Assembly (NCBI RefSeq): GCF_030649675.1
Contig: NZ_JAUTDR010000008.1
Location: forward strand, 124,001-188,000
DNA length: 64,000 nt
Origin: Haliea sp. E1-2-M8
Lineage (GTDB): Bacteria > Pseudomonadota > Gammaproteobacteria > Pseudomonadales > Halieaceae
Direction: 5' to 3'
Part shown: in pieces, positions 1 through 9,285 of the stretch
How positions within the stretch are numbered: position 1 is the stretch's first letter
Layout of the letters: every line of letters starts with the position of its first letter
Made by a program: the position numbers and the translations under genes
The notes under the pieces: model-generated
Told to the model about the DNA's origin: nothing
The model's input: the letters and a program-made list of their open reading frames with translations, nothing else
Databases searched by the model: none

Positions 1-315
1 AACCCCGCTGGCTGGGGCCGCAGGGTCTACGGCCTGCTGTGCATTGCCAGCGCCGTTACCGGTGGCGCCGTCGCCGCCCGCCATGTCTGGCTGCAGCATC
101 TGCCGCCGGACCAGGTGCCCGCCTGCGGGCCCAGCCTGGAGTACATGCTGGAAACCCTGCCCTTCCGCGATACCCTGAACATGGTGCTGATGGGCGACGG
201 CAACTGCGCCGAAACCCACTGGACCCTCCTCGGATTCAGCATTCCGGAACAGACCCTGATGCTGTTCGTGGTGATCACAGTCGTTAGTCTCTGGCAGACC
301 CTGCGCAAATCCTGA
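1..315 (+). CDS. dsbB: Disulfide bond formation protein DsbB, 3' part
   Basis: Frame 1 is open from the first base, so the 5' end lies outside the window. About 104 residues are visible. DsbB is the inner-membrane quinone reductase that reoxidises periplasmic DsbA. The visible part carries WLQHLP, the periplasmic loop with a Cys in ACGPSLEYML and a second Cys in GNCAETHW. These correspond to the second redox Cys pair of the family. A final hydrophobic helix follows (LMLFVVITVVSLW). The first Cys pair must lie upstream. Its position next to rsd is a Pseudomonas-like arrangement. Identification is from the loop motifs. Confidence 0.9.
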   Translation, partial: NPAGWGRRVYGLLCIASAVTGGAVAARHVWLQHLPPDQVPACGPSLEYMLETLPFRDTLNMVLMGDGNCAETHWTLLGFSIPEQTLMLFVVITVVSLWQTLRKS

Positions 316-398
316 CCGACAGCGCCGCCGCGCTTGCGGCGGTGGCGGGCCTGTGCCTATAGTGGTCCCTCAGGAATGGACCCGGGAGTCCGCACACA

Positions 399-884
399 AT
401 GCCGCAACGCAGTAACAGCCCCGTCGAACAATTCAATACCGTGGAGAGCCTGCTGACCAACTGGCTCAGCGAGCGCCGCGCAGTGTTGTCACGCTACACG
501 GCACTGGTCGTTGCCAGTGACGACACTCCCGCCTCAGCGCAGCTCGCCCGGCGCCAGCGCGGGCTGTGCGAGCTACTGGTGGACTACATCTCCGCGGGGC
601 ACTTTGAGGTGTTTACGGAACTGCTGAACGAGGCCGAGGTGTTCGGCGACAACAACGCCGCGCTGATCGCCGGCCTCATGCCGGCCATCACCGATACCAC
701 GGACGTGATCCTGGCCTACGAAGAAAAATACAGCAGCGGCGAACACTATCCAGAGACCTTGCGGCGGGATCTGTCAGCGCTGGGAGAAATGCTGGAATCG
801 CGATTTGTACTGGAGGACCGGCTGATCGCCGGCCTCCACAATCATCACCGGCGCCGGTTGCAGGCGCCGGAACAGGCAGGCTGA
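399..884 (+). CDS. rsd: Anti-sigma-70 factor Rsd/AlgQ
   Basis: A 161-residue soluble helical protein. It matches the Rsd/AlgQ family by LVDYISAGHFEVF in the middle and LGEMLESRFVLEDRLI near the C-terminus. Rsd binds region 4 of the housekeeping sigma factor and favours use of alternative sigma factors. In Pseudomonas AlgQ also influences alginate and siderophore genes. Length is normal for the family (about 158 residues). It follows dsbB after an 83-base gap and ends directly against the convergent FKBP gene (stop at 884, FKBP stop at 885), so the two transcripts probably overlap at their ends. Confidence 0.92.
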   Translation: MPQRSNSPVEQFNTVESLLTNWLSERRAVLSRYTALVVASDDTPASAQLARRQRGLCELLVDYISAGHFEVFTELLNEAEVFGDNNAALIAGLMPAITDTTDVILAYEEKYSSGEHYPETLRRDLSALGEMLESRFVLEDRLIAGLHNHHRRRLQAPEQAG

Positions 885-1670
885 TCAGCCCTCGTCGGAG
901 GGCTCGTCTGACGTTTCTTCCGCCGCGGCCTCTGCGTCCGGGCTGGCAATATCGATCAGCTCGACTTCAAACACCAGCGCCGCGTTGGGGCCGATCAGAT
1001 TGCCGGCACCGCCGGGACCATAGGCCAGATCAGACGGGATATACAGGTTCCACTTGGCACCGGGCGCCATCAGCTGCAGGGCCTCGGTCCAGCCGGCAAT
1101 AACCTGGCTAACGCCGAAGGTGACTGTCTCGCCGCGCTTGTAGGAAGAGTCGAACTCGGTGCCGTCCACCAAAGTACCGCGGTAGTGCACTTCAACGGTA
1201 TCTTCCGGACCGGGGCTATCACCCTCACCGGCTGCAATGACTTCGTACTGCAGGCCGGACTCAGTGACCACCACGCCCTCGCGCGCAGCGTTCTCCGCCA
1301 GGAAGGCCTCTGCGGCCGCCTGGTTGGCTTCCGCCGCCGCTGCTGCCAGCTCCTGCTGCTCCTCCATGGCTTTCTGCTGGTACGCGGTCATTTCCTGCTG
1401 AATTTCTTCCTCGGTCATGCGCGGCTCGGCGCCTTCCAGGGCATCCTCCAAACCGGCGGTGAACGCGGGCACATCCATTGGCACACTATCGGCTGCCATG
1501 CGCTGGCCCAGACCGTAGGCGATACCATAGCTCAGACGCTGGGTGGAATCCTCCAGCATGACTTCGTCGGCGGCGGCGGTGTCGGTGTCGGCTTCGGGAG
1601 CGGATTCCTGATTACAGGCTTGCAGGGTCACTGTGGCAACCAGGGCAAGCGGGAGTGCGAATTTCTTCAT
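885..1670 (-). CDS. FKBP-type peptidyl-prolyl isomerase, lipoprotein
   Basis: A 261-residue protein. The start chosen is the ATG giving MKKFALPLAL, because it begins a lipoprotein signal peptide with lipobox LQAC (C19) and has GGAAC upstream. An in-frame ATG 12 bases further upstream has no such support. Residues about 45-130 are the helical FKBP_N dimerisation region, rich in Ala, Gln and Glu. Residues about 155-241 are the FKBP catalytic domain with VHYRGTLVDGTEFDSS, VIAGWTEAL and IPSDLAYG. The C-terminus is an acidic tail. It probably acts as an envelope proline isomerase and chaperone of the FkpA/Mip type, anchored to a membrane. Exact orthology is not clear. Confidence 0.9.
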   Translation of the reverse strand: MKKFALPLALVATVTLQACNQESAPEADTDTAAADEVMLEDSTQRLSYGIAYGLGQRMAADSVPMDVPAFTAGLEDALEGAEPRMTEEEIQQEMTAYQQKAMEEQQELAAAAAEANQAAAEAFLAENAAREGVVVTESGLQYEVIAAGEGDSPGPEDTVEVHYRGTLVDGTEFDSSYKRGETVTFGVSQVIAGWTEALQLMAPGAKWNLYIPSDLAYGPGGAGNLIGPNAALVFEVELIDIASPDAEAAAEETSDEPSDEG

Positions 1671-1760
1671 GATGAGTTCCATTGCTGTGTAAGTGAATAA
1701 GTTACAGGAGGCAGATCATACTACCCGCAGGCGCCACTGCGCCACCCCTGGCCGGCCACC

Positions 1761-2228
1761 CTATTTCAGCAGCGTTAGCAGGCGCTGCAGCAACAGCCGC
1801 TGCTCGCCAGTATCCTGCATGGGAGCGGACCCCAGCAGGAAGGCCAGCGCCCGCGGCAAACTGTCTGCCCGGGCCGGTTGCAGCACCTGCTGCCGGTGCC
1901 AGGCGAGGATTTGCGCCTGCTGCGACTGCTCCGCCGCCAGTTCCAGCACCTTGACCTGCTCACGCAGGGCCGCAGCGGCGGGCAGGGCTCGCCAGTCACG
2001 GCGCAACGCCCGCAGGGGTTGAACGACCCTCTGCCGCCATTCCGCCACGCTGGCGGCCAGCGCCCGCCATTGATTCTGGTCCAGCTCAAGGCCCTGGCGC
2101 GCCAGCCACGCCGCGTACAGCAGCAGGTTAACATCCGCCGCACAGCAATCCTGGGCCTCGATGCAGGCCACGGCCACTCCGGATCGAGCGTAAAGCGCAA
2201 GCGAAAACTCCCACAGCGGATTATTCAT
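1761..2228 (-). CDS. TIGR02444/DUF2390 family protein
   Basis: A 155-residue soluble protein opening with MNNPLWEFSLALYARSGV and containing LLLYAAWLARQGLEL. This arrangement is typical of the TIGR02444 (DUF2390) family of gammaproteobacteria, whose function is unknown. Predicted almost wholly helical, with no signal peptide or membrane segment. It is divergent from yheS (gap of 51 bases), a pairing seen in related genomes, so the two probably share the short promoter region between them. Its biochemical role cannot be stated from sequence. Confidence 0.82.
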   Translation of the reverse strand: MNNPLWEFSLALYARSGVAVACIEAQDCCAADVNLLLYAAWLARQGLELDQNQWRALAASVAEWRQRVVQPLRALRRDWRALPAAAALREQVKVLELAAEQSQQAQILAWHRQQVLQPARADSLPRALAFLLGSAPMQDTGEQRLLLQRLLTLLK

Positions 2229-2279
2229 GATCGCTCCGGCTGGTTACAGATAAAGGCTGCGAGTAGAATGCGCGGCCTG

Positions 2280-4187
2280 ATGATCATATTACGCGATATC
2301 GAACTGCGCCGGGGCAGCAAGCTGCTGCTGGAAGGTGCCAATGTGACCCTGCAGCCGGGCCAGAACCTGGCGCTGATCGGGGCCAATGGCAGCGGCAAGT
2401 CCAGCCTGTTTGCCATGTTGCTGGGGCAACTGCAGGCGGATGCCGGTGCCATCGAGGGCATGAACAACCTGCGCCTGGCACACATGGCACAGGAAGTGGC
2501 AACCACTGATGAGACCGCGGGGCGCTACGTCATGCAGGGCGATGCGCGGTTGGCACAGCTGACCGCGGACCTTGCGGCGGCGGAAACAGAGGGCGATTTC
2601 CAGCGCGCCGCGACCCTGCACACGGCAATGGAAGATGCCGATGGCTACAGCGCCGAGCGCCGGGTGGGGCGTCTGCTGCAGGGCCTGGGGTTCGCCGACG
2701 ATGCCGCCGGGCGCCCGGTGAGCGACTTTTCCGGTGGCTGGCGCATCCGCCTGAACCTGGCGCGGGCGCTGATGACGCCCTCGGACATGCTGCTGCTGGA
2801 CGAACCGACCAACCACCTGGACCTTGACGCCACCCTGTGGCTGGAACAGTGGTTGCAGAGCTACCCCGGCACCCTGCTGATGATTTCCCACGACCGGGAT
2901 TTCATCGACGCCACCTGTGAGCGCATCCTCAGCATTGAGGGCGGCCAGCTCCAGTCCTGGAAAGGCAATTACTCAGACTACGAACGCCTGCGGGCGGAGA
3001 TGCTGGCCAATCAGCAGGCCAGTTTCGAGAAGCAGCAGGTGAGGATCGCGCACATCGAGGACTTCGTGCGCCGCTTTCGCTACAAGGCCACCAAGGCGCG
3101 CCAGGCCCAGAGCCGGATCAAGGAACTGGAGCGGATGCAGCAGCTGGCGCCGGCGCACATCGATTCGCCGTTTGATTTCGAGTTTCCCCCGGCGGGGAAA
3201 AGCAGCGACCCCCTGCTGCGGCTGGATGAGGCGACCCTGGGGTATGCGGGCACGCCGATCCTGCGCGATGTCAGCCTGATGCTGCGCCCCGGTTCCCGCA
3301 TCGGCCTGCTGGGCAAGAACGGCGCCGGCAAGTCCACCCTGCTGAAAAGCCTGATCGGCAAGTTGCCTTTGCTGGCGGGCACCCGCGCACCGGGTGAGCA
3401 CTGCCGCGTAGGCTATTTCGACCAGCAACAGCTGGAGGCCCTGGACCTGCGGGCCAGCGCCGCCCTGCACATCCAGCGCCTGAGTCCGGAGGCCCGGGAG
3501 CAGGAAATTCTCAATTTTCTGGGCGGTTTCAACTTCCGCGGCGACTTCGCCACCAAGGCAATCGCCCCCTTCTCCGGCGGCGAGAAAGCCCGCCTGGCAC
3601 TGGCGCTGGTGGTCTGGCAGCGGCCCAATCTGCTGGTACTGGACGAACCGACCAACCACCTGGATCTCGACATGCGCAATGCCATGGAGATGGCCCTGCA
3701 GGGCTATGAGGGGGCCCTGATCCTGGTCAGCCACGACCGCCACCTGCTGCGCAATACCGCCGATGAACTGCTGCTGGTGCACGACGGCCTGGTAGAGGAA
3801 TATGAAGACGACCTCAAGGCCTATGAAAAGTGGATCCTGGCCAGCTATCGCAGCAGTGACAAGCCCGCCGGCAGCGCGGCCCCGGCGGCGGAAGTCAGCC
3901 GCAAGGAGAAGCGCCAGCAGGCCGCGGCCCAGCGCGCCAGGCTGCGGCCCCTGCAGCAGGACGTCACCAAAACGGAGCGGGCCATGGCCGCGGCGGAGCA
4001 GGCCCTGGCAAAGCTGCAGGAGCAGCTCGCCGACCCCGAACTGTACACGGACAGCGGCAAGACAGAGCTGGGACGACTACTGAAGAGGGAGGGTGAGCAG
4101 AAAGCACAGGCAGAACAGCTGGAAGAACACTGGCTGGAACTGCAGCAGGCGCTGGAGGAGCTCAACGCCGAACTGGCAGCGGAGTAG
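2280..4187 (+). CDS. yheS: ABC-F ATPase YheS
   Basis: A 635-residue soluble protein with two ABC ATPase domains and no membrane segments. Domain 1 has Walker A GANGSGKSS (residues 34-42), signature FSGGWRIRL and Walker B LLLDEPTNHLDLD. Domain 2 has GKNGAGKST, FSGGEKARL and LVLDEPTNHLDLD. A charged linker lies between them and a C-terminal coiled coil covers about residues 535-630. ABC-F proteins act on ribosomes rather than as transporters. The open frame extends about 400 bases upstream, but MIILRDIELRRG at 2280 is the family start. The last 26 bases overlap the convergent GIY-YIG gene. Confidence 0.95.
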   Translation: MIILRDIELRRGSKLLLEGANVTLQPGQNLALIGANGSGKSSLFAMLLGQLQADAGAIEGMNNLRLAHMAQEVATTDETAGRYVMQGDARLAQLTADLAAAETEGDFQRAATLHTAMEDADGYSAERRVGRLLQGLGFADDAAGRPVSDFSGGWRIRLNLARALMTPSDMLLLDEPTNHLDLDATLWLEQWLQSYPGTLLMISHDRDFIDATCERILSIEGGQLQSWKGNYSDYERLRAEMLANQQASFEKQQVRIAHIEDFVRRFRYKATKARQAQSRIKELERMQQLAPAHIDSPFDFEFPPAGKSSDPLLRLDEATLGYAGTPILRDVSLMLRPGSRIGLLGKNGAGKSTLLKSLIGKLPLLAGTRAPGEHCRVGYFDQQQLEALDLRASAALHIQRLSPEAREQEILNFLGGFNFRGDFATKAIAPFSGGEKARLALALVVWQRPNLLVLDEPTNHLDLDMRNAMEMALQGYEGALILVSHDRHLLRNTADELLLVHDGLVEEYEDDLKAYEKWILASYRSSDKPAGSAAPAAEVSRKEKRQQAAAQRARLRPLQQDVTKTERAMAAAEQALAKLQEQLADPELYTDSGKTELGRLLKREGEQKAQAEQLEEHWLELQQALEELNAELAAE

Positions 4188-4467
4188 GCCCTGCCACATT
4201 CTCCCGCAATTGCAACTTGGCGCTTCGCGGCAAGCGCTTGATCGCCGCCTCCCGCTGCTGGGCCGCGCCGCGGTCCGCCGCCGGCTCCCACCACAACAGC
4301 TGCACCGGGCGCCTGCCGCGGGTGTAGCGCGGGCCGCCGACGCGCTCGCCGTTGTGCTGCGCCAGGCGGCGCTGCAGGTCGAGCGTCACGCCCGTGTACA
4401 GGCTGCCATCGGCGCACTGCAGCAGGTAGACCGCCCACTGCGCCGCCGTTGTCACCGGCTCAGCCAC
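4162..4467 (-). CDS. GIY-YIG domain protein, YhbQ/UPF0213-like
   Basis: A 101-residue protein made up of one GIY-YIG nuclease-type domain. The two half-motifs are WAVYLLQCADGSLYTGVT. The conserved Arg follows in LQRRLAQHN and the Glu in REAAIKRLPRSAK, so the catalytic set looks intact. Small stand-alone members (YhbQ, UPF0213) are common in proteobacteria. Some have weak nuclease activity, but their role is unsettled. It overlaps the end of yheS by 26 bases on the opposite strand. Its start lies about 120 bases from divergent trxA. Confidence 0.88.
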   Translation of the reverse strand: MAEPVTTAAQWAVYLLQCADGSLYTGVTLDLQRRLAQHNGERVGGPRYTRGRRPVQLLWWEPAADRGAAQQREAAIKRLPRSAKLQLRENVAGPTPLPVRR

Positions 4468-4522
4468 GCCAACGCGGCCGCTGCGGGGAATAAGGTCATA
4501 GCTAAAAACTCCTGGGCGCCGG

Positions 4523-4550
4523 TTGTACCCAAATCAGCCAATGGTATCAT
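4523..4550 (+). promoter_or_regulatory. Sigma-70-type promoter for trxA
   Basis: TTGTAC (-35) and TATCAT (-10) are separated by 16 bases, 36 bases before the trxA start. Each box matches the consensus at four or five of six positions. Assigned by eye. Confidence 0.55.
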
Positions 4551-4586
4551 TGCGCCTTTATTGCACCCCGCCAACTGGAGCACACA

Positions 4587-4913
4587 ATGAGCCAACACAT
4601 CGTACATGTGAGCGATGCAAGTTTTGACGCCGATGTCCTCAACTCTGACATCCCGGTACTGGTCGATTTCTGGGCAGAGTGGTGCGGCCCCTGCAAGATG
4701 ATCGCCCCCGTGCTGGAGGAAATCGCCACCGAATACGCCGGCAAACTGAAGGTCTGCAAGGTAGATGTGGACGCGAATCCCGACATTCCGCCAAAGTTCG
4801 GCATCCGCGGCATTCCCACCCTGATCCTGTTCAAGGGCGGCAGCGCAGAGGCTACCAAGGTTGGCGCACTGTCCAAGAGCCAGCTGGTGGACTTCATCAA
4901 GGAAGTACTCTGA
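4587..4913 (+). CDS. trxA: Thioredoxin 1
   Basis: A 108-residue cytoplasmic thioredoxin with active site WCGPCK (Cys33 and Cys36) after VDFWAEW. The cis-proline is in RGIPTLILF. It is the general dithiol reductant for ribonucleotide reductase, methionine sulfoxide reductase and other targets, and is reduced by thioredoxin reductase. Length and motifs match E. coli TrxA closely. It sits directly upstream of rho, as in Pseudomonas. A 272-base leader separates the two, so rho probably has its own promoter as well. Confidence 0.97.
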   Translation: MSQHIVHVSDASFDADVLNSDIPVLVDFWAEWCGPCKMIAPVLEEIATEYAGKLKVCKVDVDANPDIPPKFGIRGIPTLILFKGGSAEATKVGALSKSQLVDFIKEVL

Positions 4914-5185
4914 GCACTCGCCCGCTTCTACGCACACAGTGCCCGGGCACGGCCAGGTCAGGCTGTGTCCAGCCAGCCTGAGGGATTGCCTGGCGGTACC
5001 AAAAAGCGGTAGACGCCCCCCGCACGTCGTGCTACATTTCACCTCGTTGCACGGCCCCGTGCCGCAATAATAACTCTGCCACCCAAAGATTAAACGCTGC
5101 ATTCACGTCGCCCTGACCGGCAATCCCGGTCACTACGTCCGTCTGCATTGCATTTCTTCCTCGAACAACAACTCAGCACTCTTCT
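4914..5185 (+). promoter_or_regulatory. trxA-rho intergenic region / rho leader
   Basis: A 272-base stretch with no convincing open frame. It contains a perfect 12-base palindrome (GTGCCCGGGCAC, about 4938-4949) after trxA that lacks a U-tract. A weak promoter-like pair follows (TAGACG at 5010, TACATT at 5033, spacer 17). The last 100 bases are pyrimidine-rich and G-poor, as expected for a Rho-utilisation leader. Autoregulation of rho by such a leader is known in E. coli. Here it is inference. Confidence 0.4.
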
Positions 5186-6454
5186 ATGAATCTAACTGAC
5201 CTCAAGACCAAGTCCACGCAGGAATTGATTGATATTGCGAAGGAGATCGGCCTCGAAAACATGGCCCGGTCCCGCAAGCAGGACATCATTTTCGCCATTC
5301 TCAAGCGCCACGCGAAAAGCGGCGAGGACATCTACGGCGACGGTATCCTGGAAATCCTGCAGGACGGTTTCGGTTTCCTGCGCTCGGCAGACAGCTCCTA
5401 CCTGGCCGGTCCCGACGACATCTATGTGTCTCCCAGCCAGATACGCCGCTTCAATCTGCGTACCGGCGACACCATCTCCGGCAAGATCCGCCCCCCCAAG
5501 GACAGCGAGCGCTATTTTGCCCTGCTCAAGGTCGGCGAGATCAACTTCAACCGGCCCGAGAACGCCAAGCACAAAATCCTGTTCGAAAACCTGACTCCGC
5601 TGTTCGCCGACAAACGCCTGAAGCTGGAAAAGGGCAATGGCAGCACCGAGGATCTTATCGGCCGGGTCATCGATCTGGTGGCGCCGATCGGCAAGGGTCA
5701 GCGCGGTCTGCTGGTGGCGCCGCCCAAGGCCGGCAAGACGGTGATTATGCAGAGCATCGCCCAGGCGATTCTCACCAACAACCCCGAGTGCTACATCATC
5801 GTGCTGCTGATCGATGAGCGCCCGGAGGAAGTGACCGACATGCAGCGCACCGTCGGCATCCGCGGCGCGGAAGTGGTCGCCTCCACTTTCGACGAACCCC
5901 CCTCGCGCCATGTGCAGGTCGCCGACATGGTGATCGAGAAAGCCAAGCGCCTGGTCGAGCACAAACGCGACGTGGTGATCCTGCTGGACTCAATCACCCG
6001 CCTGGCCCGCGCCTACAACACCGTGGTACCCAGCTCCGGCAAGGTACTGACCGGCGGTGTCGACGCCCATGCCCTGGAGCGCCCCAAGCGCTTCTTCGGC
6101 GCCGCGCGCAATATCGAGGAAGGCGGCAGCCTGTCCATCATCGCCACCGCCCTGGTGGACACCGGTTCGAAAATGGACGAGGTGATCTACGAGGAGTTCA
6201 AGGGTACCGGCAACATGGAACTGCACCTGGACCGCAAGATCGCGGAAAAGCGTGTCTACCCGGCCATCAACATCCGCCGCTCCGGCACCCGCCGCGAGGA
6301 ACTGCTGACCGCCGAGGACGAACTGCAGCGCATGTGGATCCTGCGCAAGCTGCTGCACAGCATGGAAGACGGCCCGGCGATTGAGTTCCTGCTGGACAAG
6401 CTCAGGGACACCAAGACCAACGAAGAATTCTTCCTGTCCATGAAGCGCAAATAG
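5186..6454 (+). CDS. rho: Transcription termination factor Rho
   Basis: A 422-residue hexameric RNA-dependent ATPase that ends untranslated transcripts. An N-terminal helical domain ([21 protein letters not shown]) is followed by a cold-shock-like RNA-binding domain ([15 protein letters not shown], about residues 52-115). The RecA-like motor has Walker A APPKAGKT, Walker [17 protein letters not shown] and Q-loop/R-loop elements ([11 protein letters not shown]). Length equals that of most gammaproteobacterial Rho proteins, with no insertion. It lies between trxA and ubiD, a conserved order. Confidence 0.98.
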   Translation: MNLTDLKTKSTQELIDIAKEIGLENMARSRKQDIIFAILKRHAKSGEDIYGDGILEILQDGFGFLRSADSSYLAGPDDIYVSPSQIRRFNLRTGDTISGKIRPPKDSERYFALLKVGEINFNRPENAKHKILFENLTPLFADKRLKLEKGNGSTEDLIGRVIDLVAPIGKGQRGLLVAPPKAGKTVIMQSIAQAILTNNPECYIIVLLIDERPEEVTDMQRTVGIRGAEVVASTFDEPPSRHVQVADMVIEKAKRLVEHKRDVVILLDSITRLARAYNTVVPSSGKVLTGGVDAHALERPKRFFGAARNIEEGGSLSIIATALVDTGSKMDEVIYEEFKGTGNMELHLDRKIAEKRVYPAINIRRSGTRREELLTAEDELQRMWILRKLLHSMEDGPAIEFLLDKLRDTKTNEEFFLSMKRK

Positions 6455-6483
6455 AAACTGCCCCGCAGCCGCAGCTGCCGGCG

Positions 6484-6510
6484 TTGCCGTTGCCCGCGGC
6501 GCGTTATACT
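6484..6510 (+). promoter_or_regulatory. Candidate promoter for ubiD
   Basis: A strong -10 box TATACT (6505-6510) has a -35-like TTGCCG at 6484-6489. The 15-base spacer is short. It lies 34 bases before the ubiD GTG start. The -10 is convincing, the -35 less so. Confidence 0.4.
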
Positions 6511-6544
6511 GTCCCATGCCCGAACCCGGAAGCAAGGACAGCCC

Positions 6545-8029
6545 GTGAAGTACAAAGACCTCCGCGAATTCATGGCCGCCCTGGAACAGCGCGGCGAACT
6601 GGTGCGCATTCGCCAGGAAATTGACCCCTGTCTGGAAATGACCGAGATCGCCGACCGCACCCTGCGCGCCGGCGGCCCGGCCCTGCTGTTCGAAAACCCC
6701 AGGGGCAGCCGCATTCCGGTGCTGGCCAACCTGTTTGGCACCCAGACCCGGGTGGCCCTGGGCATGGGGGCGGAGAACGTGGCGGCACTGCGCGAGATCG
6801 GGGAAGTCCTCGCTTACCTGCGCCAGCCCGATCCACCCAAGGGCTTGCGCGACGCCTGGGACAAGGCCCCCCTGCTCAAGCAGGTGATGAACATGGGGCC
6901 GAAGCTGGTGCGCAACGCGCCCTGCCAGTACCACGCCCGCAGCGGTGACGAGGTCGACCTGTACCAGCTGCCGATCCAGACCTGCTGGCCAGGCGACGCG
7001 GGTCCCCTGGTAACCTGGCCGCTGGTGATCACCCGCGGGCCCAACAAAAACCGGCAAAACCTCGGCATTTACCGCATGCAGCTCATCGGCCGGAACAAGC
7101 TGATCCTGCGCTGGCTGTCGCACCGGGGCGGCGCTCTCGATTACCGCGACTGGCAGCTGCAAAACCCCGGCAAGCGTTATCCGGTTGCCATCGCGCTGGG
7201 GGCGGACCCGGCCACCACCCTGGGTGCAGTGACCCCGGTGCCGGACAACCTGTCGGAATATGCCTTTGCCGGCCTGCTTCGGGGCAGCAAGACCGAGCTG
7301 ACCGAATGCTACACCCAGGGTTGCCGCGAGCATGGCCTGCAAGTGCCGGCGACGGCGGAGTTCATCCTGGAAGGGTACCTTGAACCCGGGGAAATGGCGG
7401 ACGAGGGCCCCTTCGGCGACCACACCGGGTACTACAACGAGGTCGAGCGCTTCCCGGTGTTCACGGTCGAGGCCATCACCCACCGGGAGGAACCGATCTA
7501 CCACAGCACCTACACCGGCCGGCCACCGGACGAGCCGGCGATCCTCGGCCTGGCGCTGAATGAGGTGTTCGTGCCCATCCTGCAGAAACAGTTCCCGGAA
7601 ATCGTCGACTTCTACCTGCCACCGGAGGGTTGCTCCTACCGCCTGGCCATCGTGACCATGCGCAAGGAATACCCGGGCCATGCCAAGCGCGTGATGCTCG
7701 GCGTCTGGTCCTTCCTGCGCCAGTTCATGTACACCAAGTTCGTCATTGTGACCGACGCTGATGTCAACGCCCGCGACTGGCAGGATGTGATCTGGGCCAT
7801 GACCACCCGCATGGACCCGCAGCGGGACAGCGTGTTTATCGAGAACACGCCCATTGATTACCTGGATTTCGCATCGCCGGTGGCCGGGCTTGGGTCCAAG
7901 GTGGGCTTTGACGCCACCAACAAATGGCCCGGAGAAACCAGCCGCGAGTGGGGTACACCCATCGCCATGAGTGACAGTGTGAAAGCGCGGGTCGACGCTC
8001 TGTGGGATGAACTGGGCATTACCCGCTGA
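6545..8029 (+). CDS. ubiD: 4-hydroxy-3-polyprenylbenzoate decarboxylase UbiD
   Basis: A 494-residue enzyme that removes the carboxyl group from polyprenyl-4-hydroxybenzoate in ubiquinone synthesis, using prenylated FMN supplied by UbiX. The N-terminus [22 protein letters not shown] and internal blocks such as [15 protein letters not shown] are diagnostic. The start is GTG, preceded by AAGGA. Length matches E. coli UbiD (497 residues). It is the third gene of the trxA-rho-ubiD group and ends 8 bases before convergent hemY. The ubiquinone accessory gene ubiK also lies in this window, at 26 kb. Confidence 0.96.
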   Translation: MKYKDLREFMAALEQRGELVRIRQEIDPCLEMTEIADRTLRAGGPALLFENPRGSRIPVLANLFGTQTRVALGMGAENVAALREIGEVLAYLRQPDPPKGLRDAWDKAPLLKQVMNMGPKLVRNAPCQYHARSGDEVDLYQLPIQTCWPGDAGPLVTWPLVITRGPNKNRQNLGIYRMQLIGRNKLILRWLSHRGGALDYRDWQLQNPGKRYPVAIALGADPATTLGAVTPVPDNLSEYAFAGLLRGSKTELTECYTQGCREHGLQVPATAEFILEGYLEPGEMADEGPFGDHTGYYNEVERFPVFTVEAITHREEPIYHSTYTGRPPDEPAILGLALNEVFVPILQKQFPEIVDFYLPPEGCSYRLAIVTMRKEYPGHAKRVMLGVWSFLRQFMYTKFVIVTDADVNARDWQDVIWAMTTRMDPQRDSVFIENTPIDYLDFASPVAGLGSKVGFDATNKWPGETSREWGTPIAMSDSVKARVDALWDELGITR

Positions 8030-8037
8030 CCAGGTAT

Positions 8038-9282
8038 TCAGCCGTGCTCGGCGGCGCGCTCCGGCAGGGGCAGCTGCGGCAGGCTTTTTTCCCGAAGTAA
8101 CAACCCCTCGCGAAAGCGGGCGGCGCTGGCCTTCTCATCACCCAGCGCGGCGAGCAGGCGACCCAGCTCGGCACAGACTTCCGGGCTGCGCCGCTGCTTG
8201 TAGCTGGCCTCGAAGAAGTCTCGGGCCTTGCCCCAGAGCTGATGCCGGCAGGCCAGGCGCCCGAGACACAGCAGCAGCTGTGGATCCCGCGGATGCGCCG
8301 CCAGCCAGGACTCAGCCTGCGCCAACTGGCGCCCGGGGTTGTCCAGCTCGACATAACCATACAGCCGGGCCAGGTCACTGTCCCACTCCTGCTTGAGGGC
8401 ACGCTGGATGGTCTTGTCAGCGCCAGCATGGTCTCCTTCCCGGATCAACAGGCCCACATAGAGTTGCAGCATGGCCTGGTCCTGGCGCAGGTTGTTGGGC
8501 ATGGCCTGCCAGCGCTGGTGCAGGTGTGAGCGCCCATCGCTGGCGGCCGCATCCTCCGCCACACTCGCCTGCAGTAGCTGGGTGTAAACCTGGCGCTCCA
8601 GTTGCAGCACCTCGTCCTCCGGCAGCACATGGTAGTTGCGCAATTCCGGCAACAACTTCAGCAGGGCCTCCCAGTCCTCGAGCCCGAGGTAGGCCGTGCT
8701 CAACAGTTTCAGCACATGCGGGTGCTTGCCGGCGTTGCGACGGGCGCGCTCCAGCGTGGCGACTGCCTGCTCGTACTGCTTGCCGCGCAGCTTGAGCTCA
8801 GCCTGGGTCAGCTCCACAGCGATTCCGGCTTCGGAATCCGACTGTTCGGCAGCGCCGAGGTACTCCCGCATCCGGTCGTGCTCGCCCAGCTGGAAACTGG
8901 CGCGGGCGGCTACCAGATAGTTCAGCAGCGGCACCTCACTGTGGTCGGCGCCACGCAGCAGCTGGCGCCGCGCAGGCTCCCAGTTGCCTTCAATAAAATT
9001 GATCAGGCCGCGGTGGGTGAGCCGCGAAGCGCGCCTCGACTTGCGCTGCTCCAGCCAGCCAGCGAGGGATTTCTGGCCGCTGAAGAGTCTGCGCAACAGG
9101 GCAAAGGCGGCATACAGGACGAGCGTGAGCAGCAGCAGCAGAACAATGCCCACCCAGAGGCTGGTCTCTAGCGTGTAGTGGCCATAGGCGATCAACACGT
9201 AGCCGGGATGGTTCTCGATCAGGGCGACAACGCCTACGCCGAGTAGCAGCGCGAGCAGGGCCAGCAGCAGCAGTTTGCGCAT
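8038..9282 (-). CDS. hemY: HemY, TPR membrane protein of haem operon
   Basis: A 414-residue inner-membrane protein with two N-terminal transmembrane helices (residues about 1-22 and 42-65) and a long helical TPR-like region to the C-terminus. This is the proteobacterial HemY_N family protein of the hemCDXY operon. It is unrelated to Bacillus protoporphyrinogen oxidase of the same name. The proposed role is organising or coordinating late haem enzymes at the membrane, but this is not settled. It follows hemX after three bases and is the last gene of the operon. Confidence 0.92.
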   Translation of the reverse strand: MRKLLLLALLALLLGVGVVALIENHPGYVLIAYGHYTLETSLWVGIVLLLLLTLVLYAAFALLRRLFSGQKSLAGWLEQRKSRRASRLTHRGLINFIEGNWEPARRQLLRGADHSEVPLLNYLVAARASFQLGEHDRMREYLGAAEQSDSEAGIAVELTQAELKLRGKQYEQAVATLERARRNAGKHPHVLKLLSTAYLGLEDWEALLKLLPELRNYHVLPEDEVLQLERQVYTQLLQASVAEDAAASDGRSHLHQRWQAMPNNLRQDQAMLQLYVGLLIREGDHAGADKTIQRALKQEWDSDLARLYGYVELDNPGRQLAQAESWLAAHPRDPQLLLCLGRLACRHQLWGKARDFFEASYKQRRSPEVCAELGRLLAALGDEKASAARFREGLLLREKSLPQLPLPERAAEHG

Positions 9283-9285
9283 CGC

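Noticed and set aside
1878-2279. An upstream extension of yheS of about 134 codons
   Set aside because: It runs antisense to the TIGR02444 gene, and YheS homologues start at MIILRDIEL.
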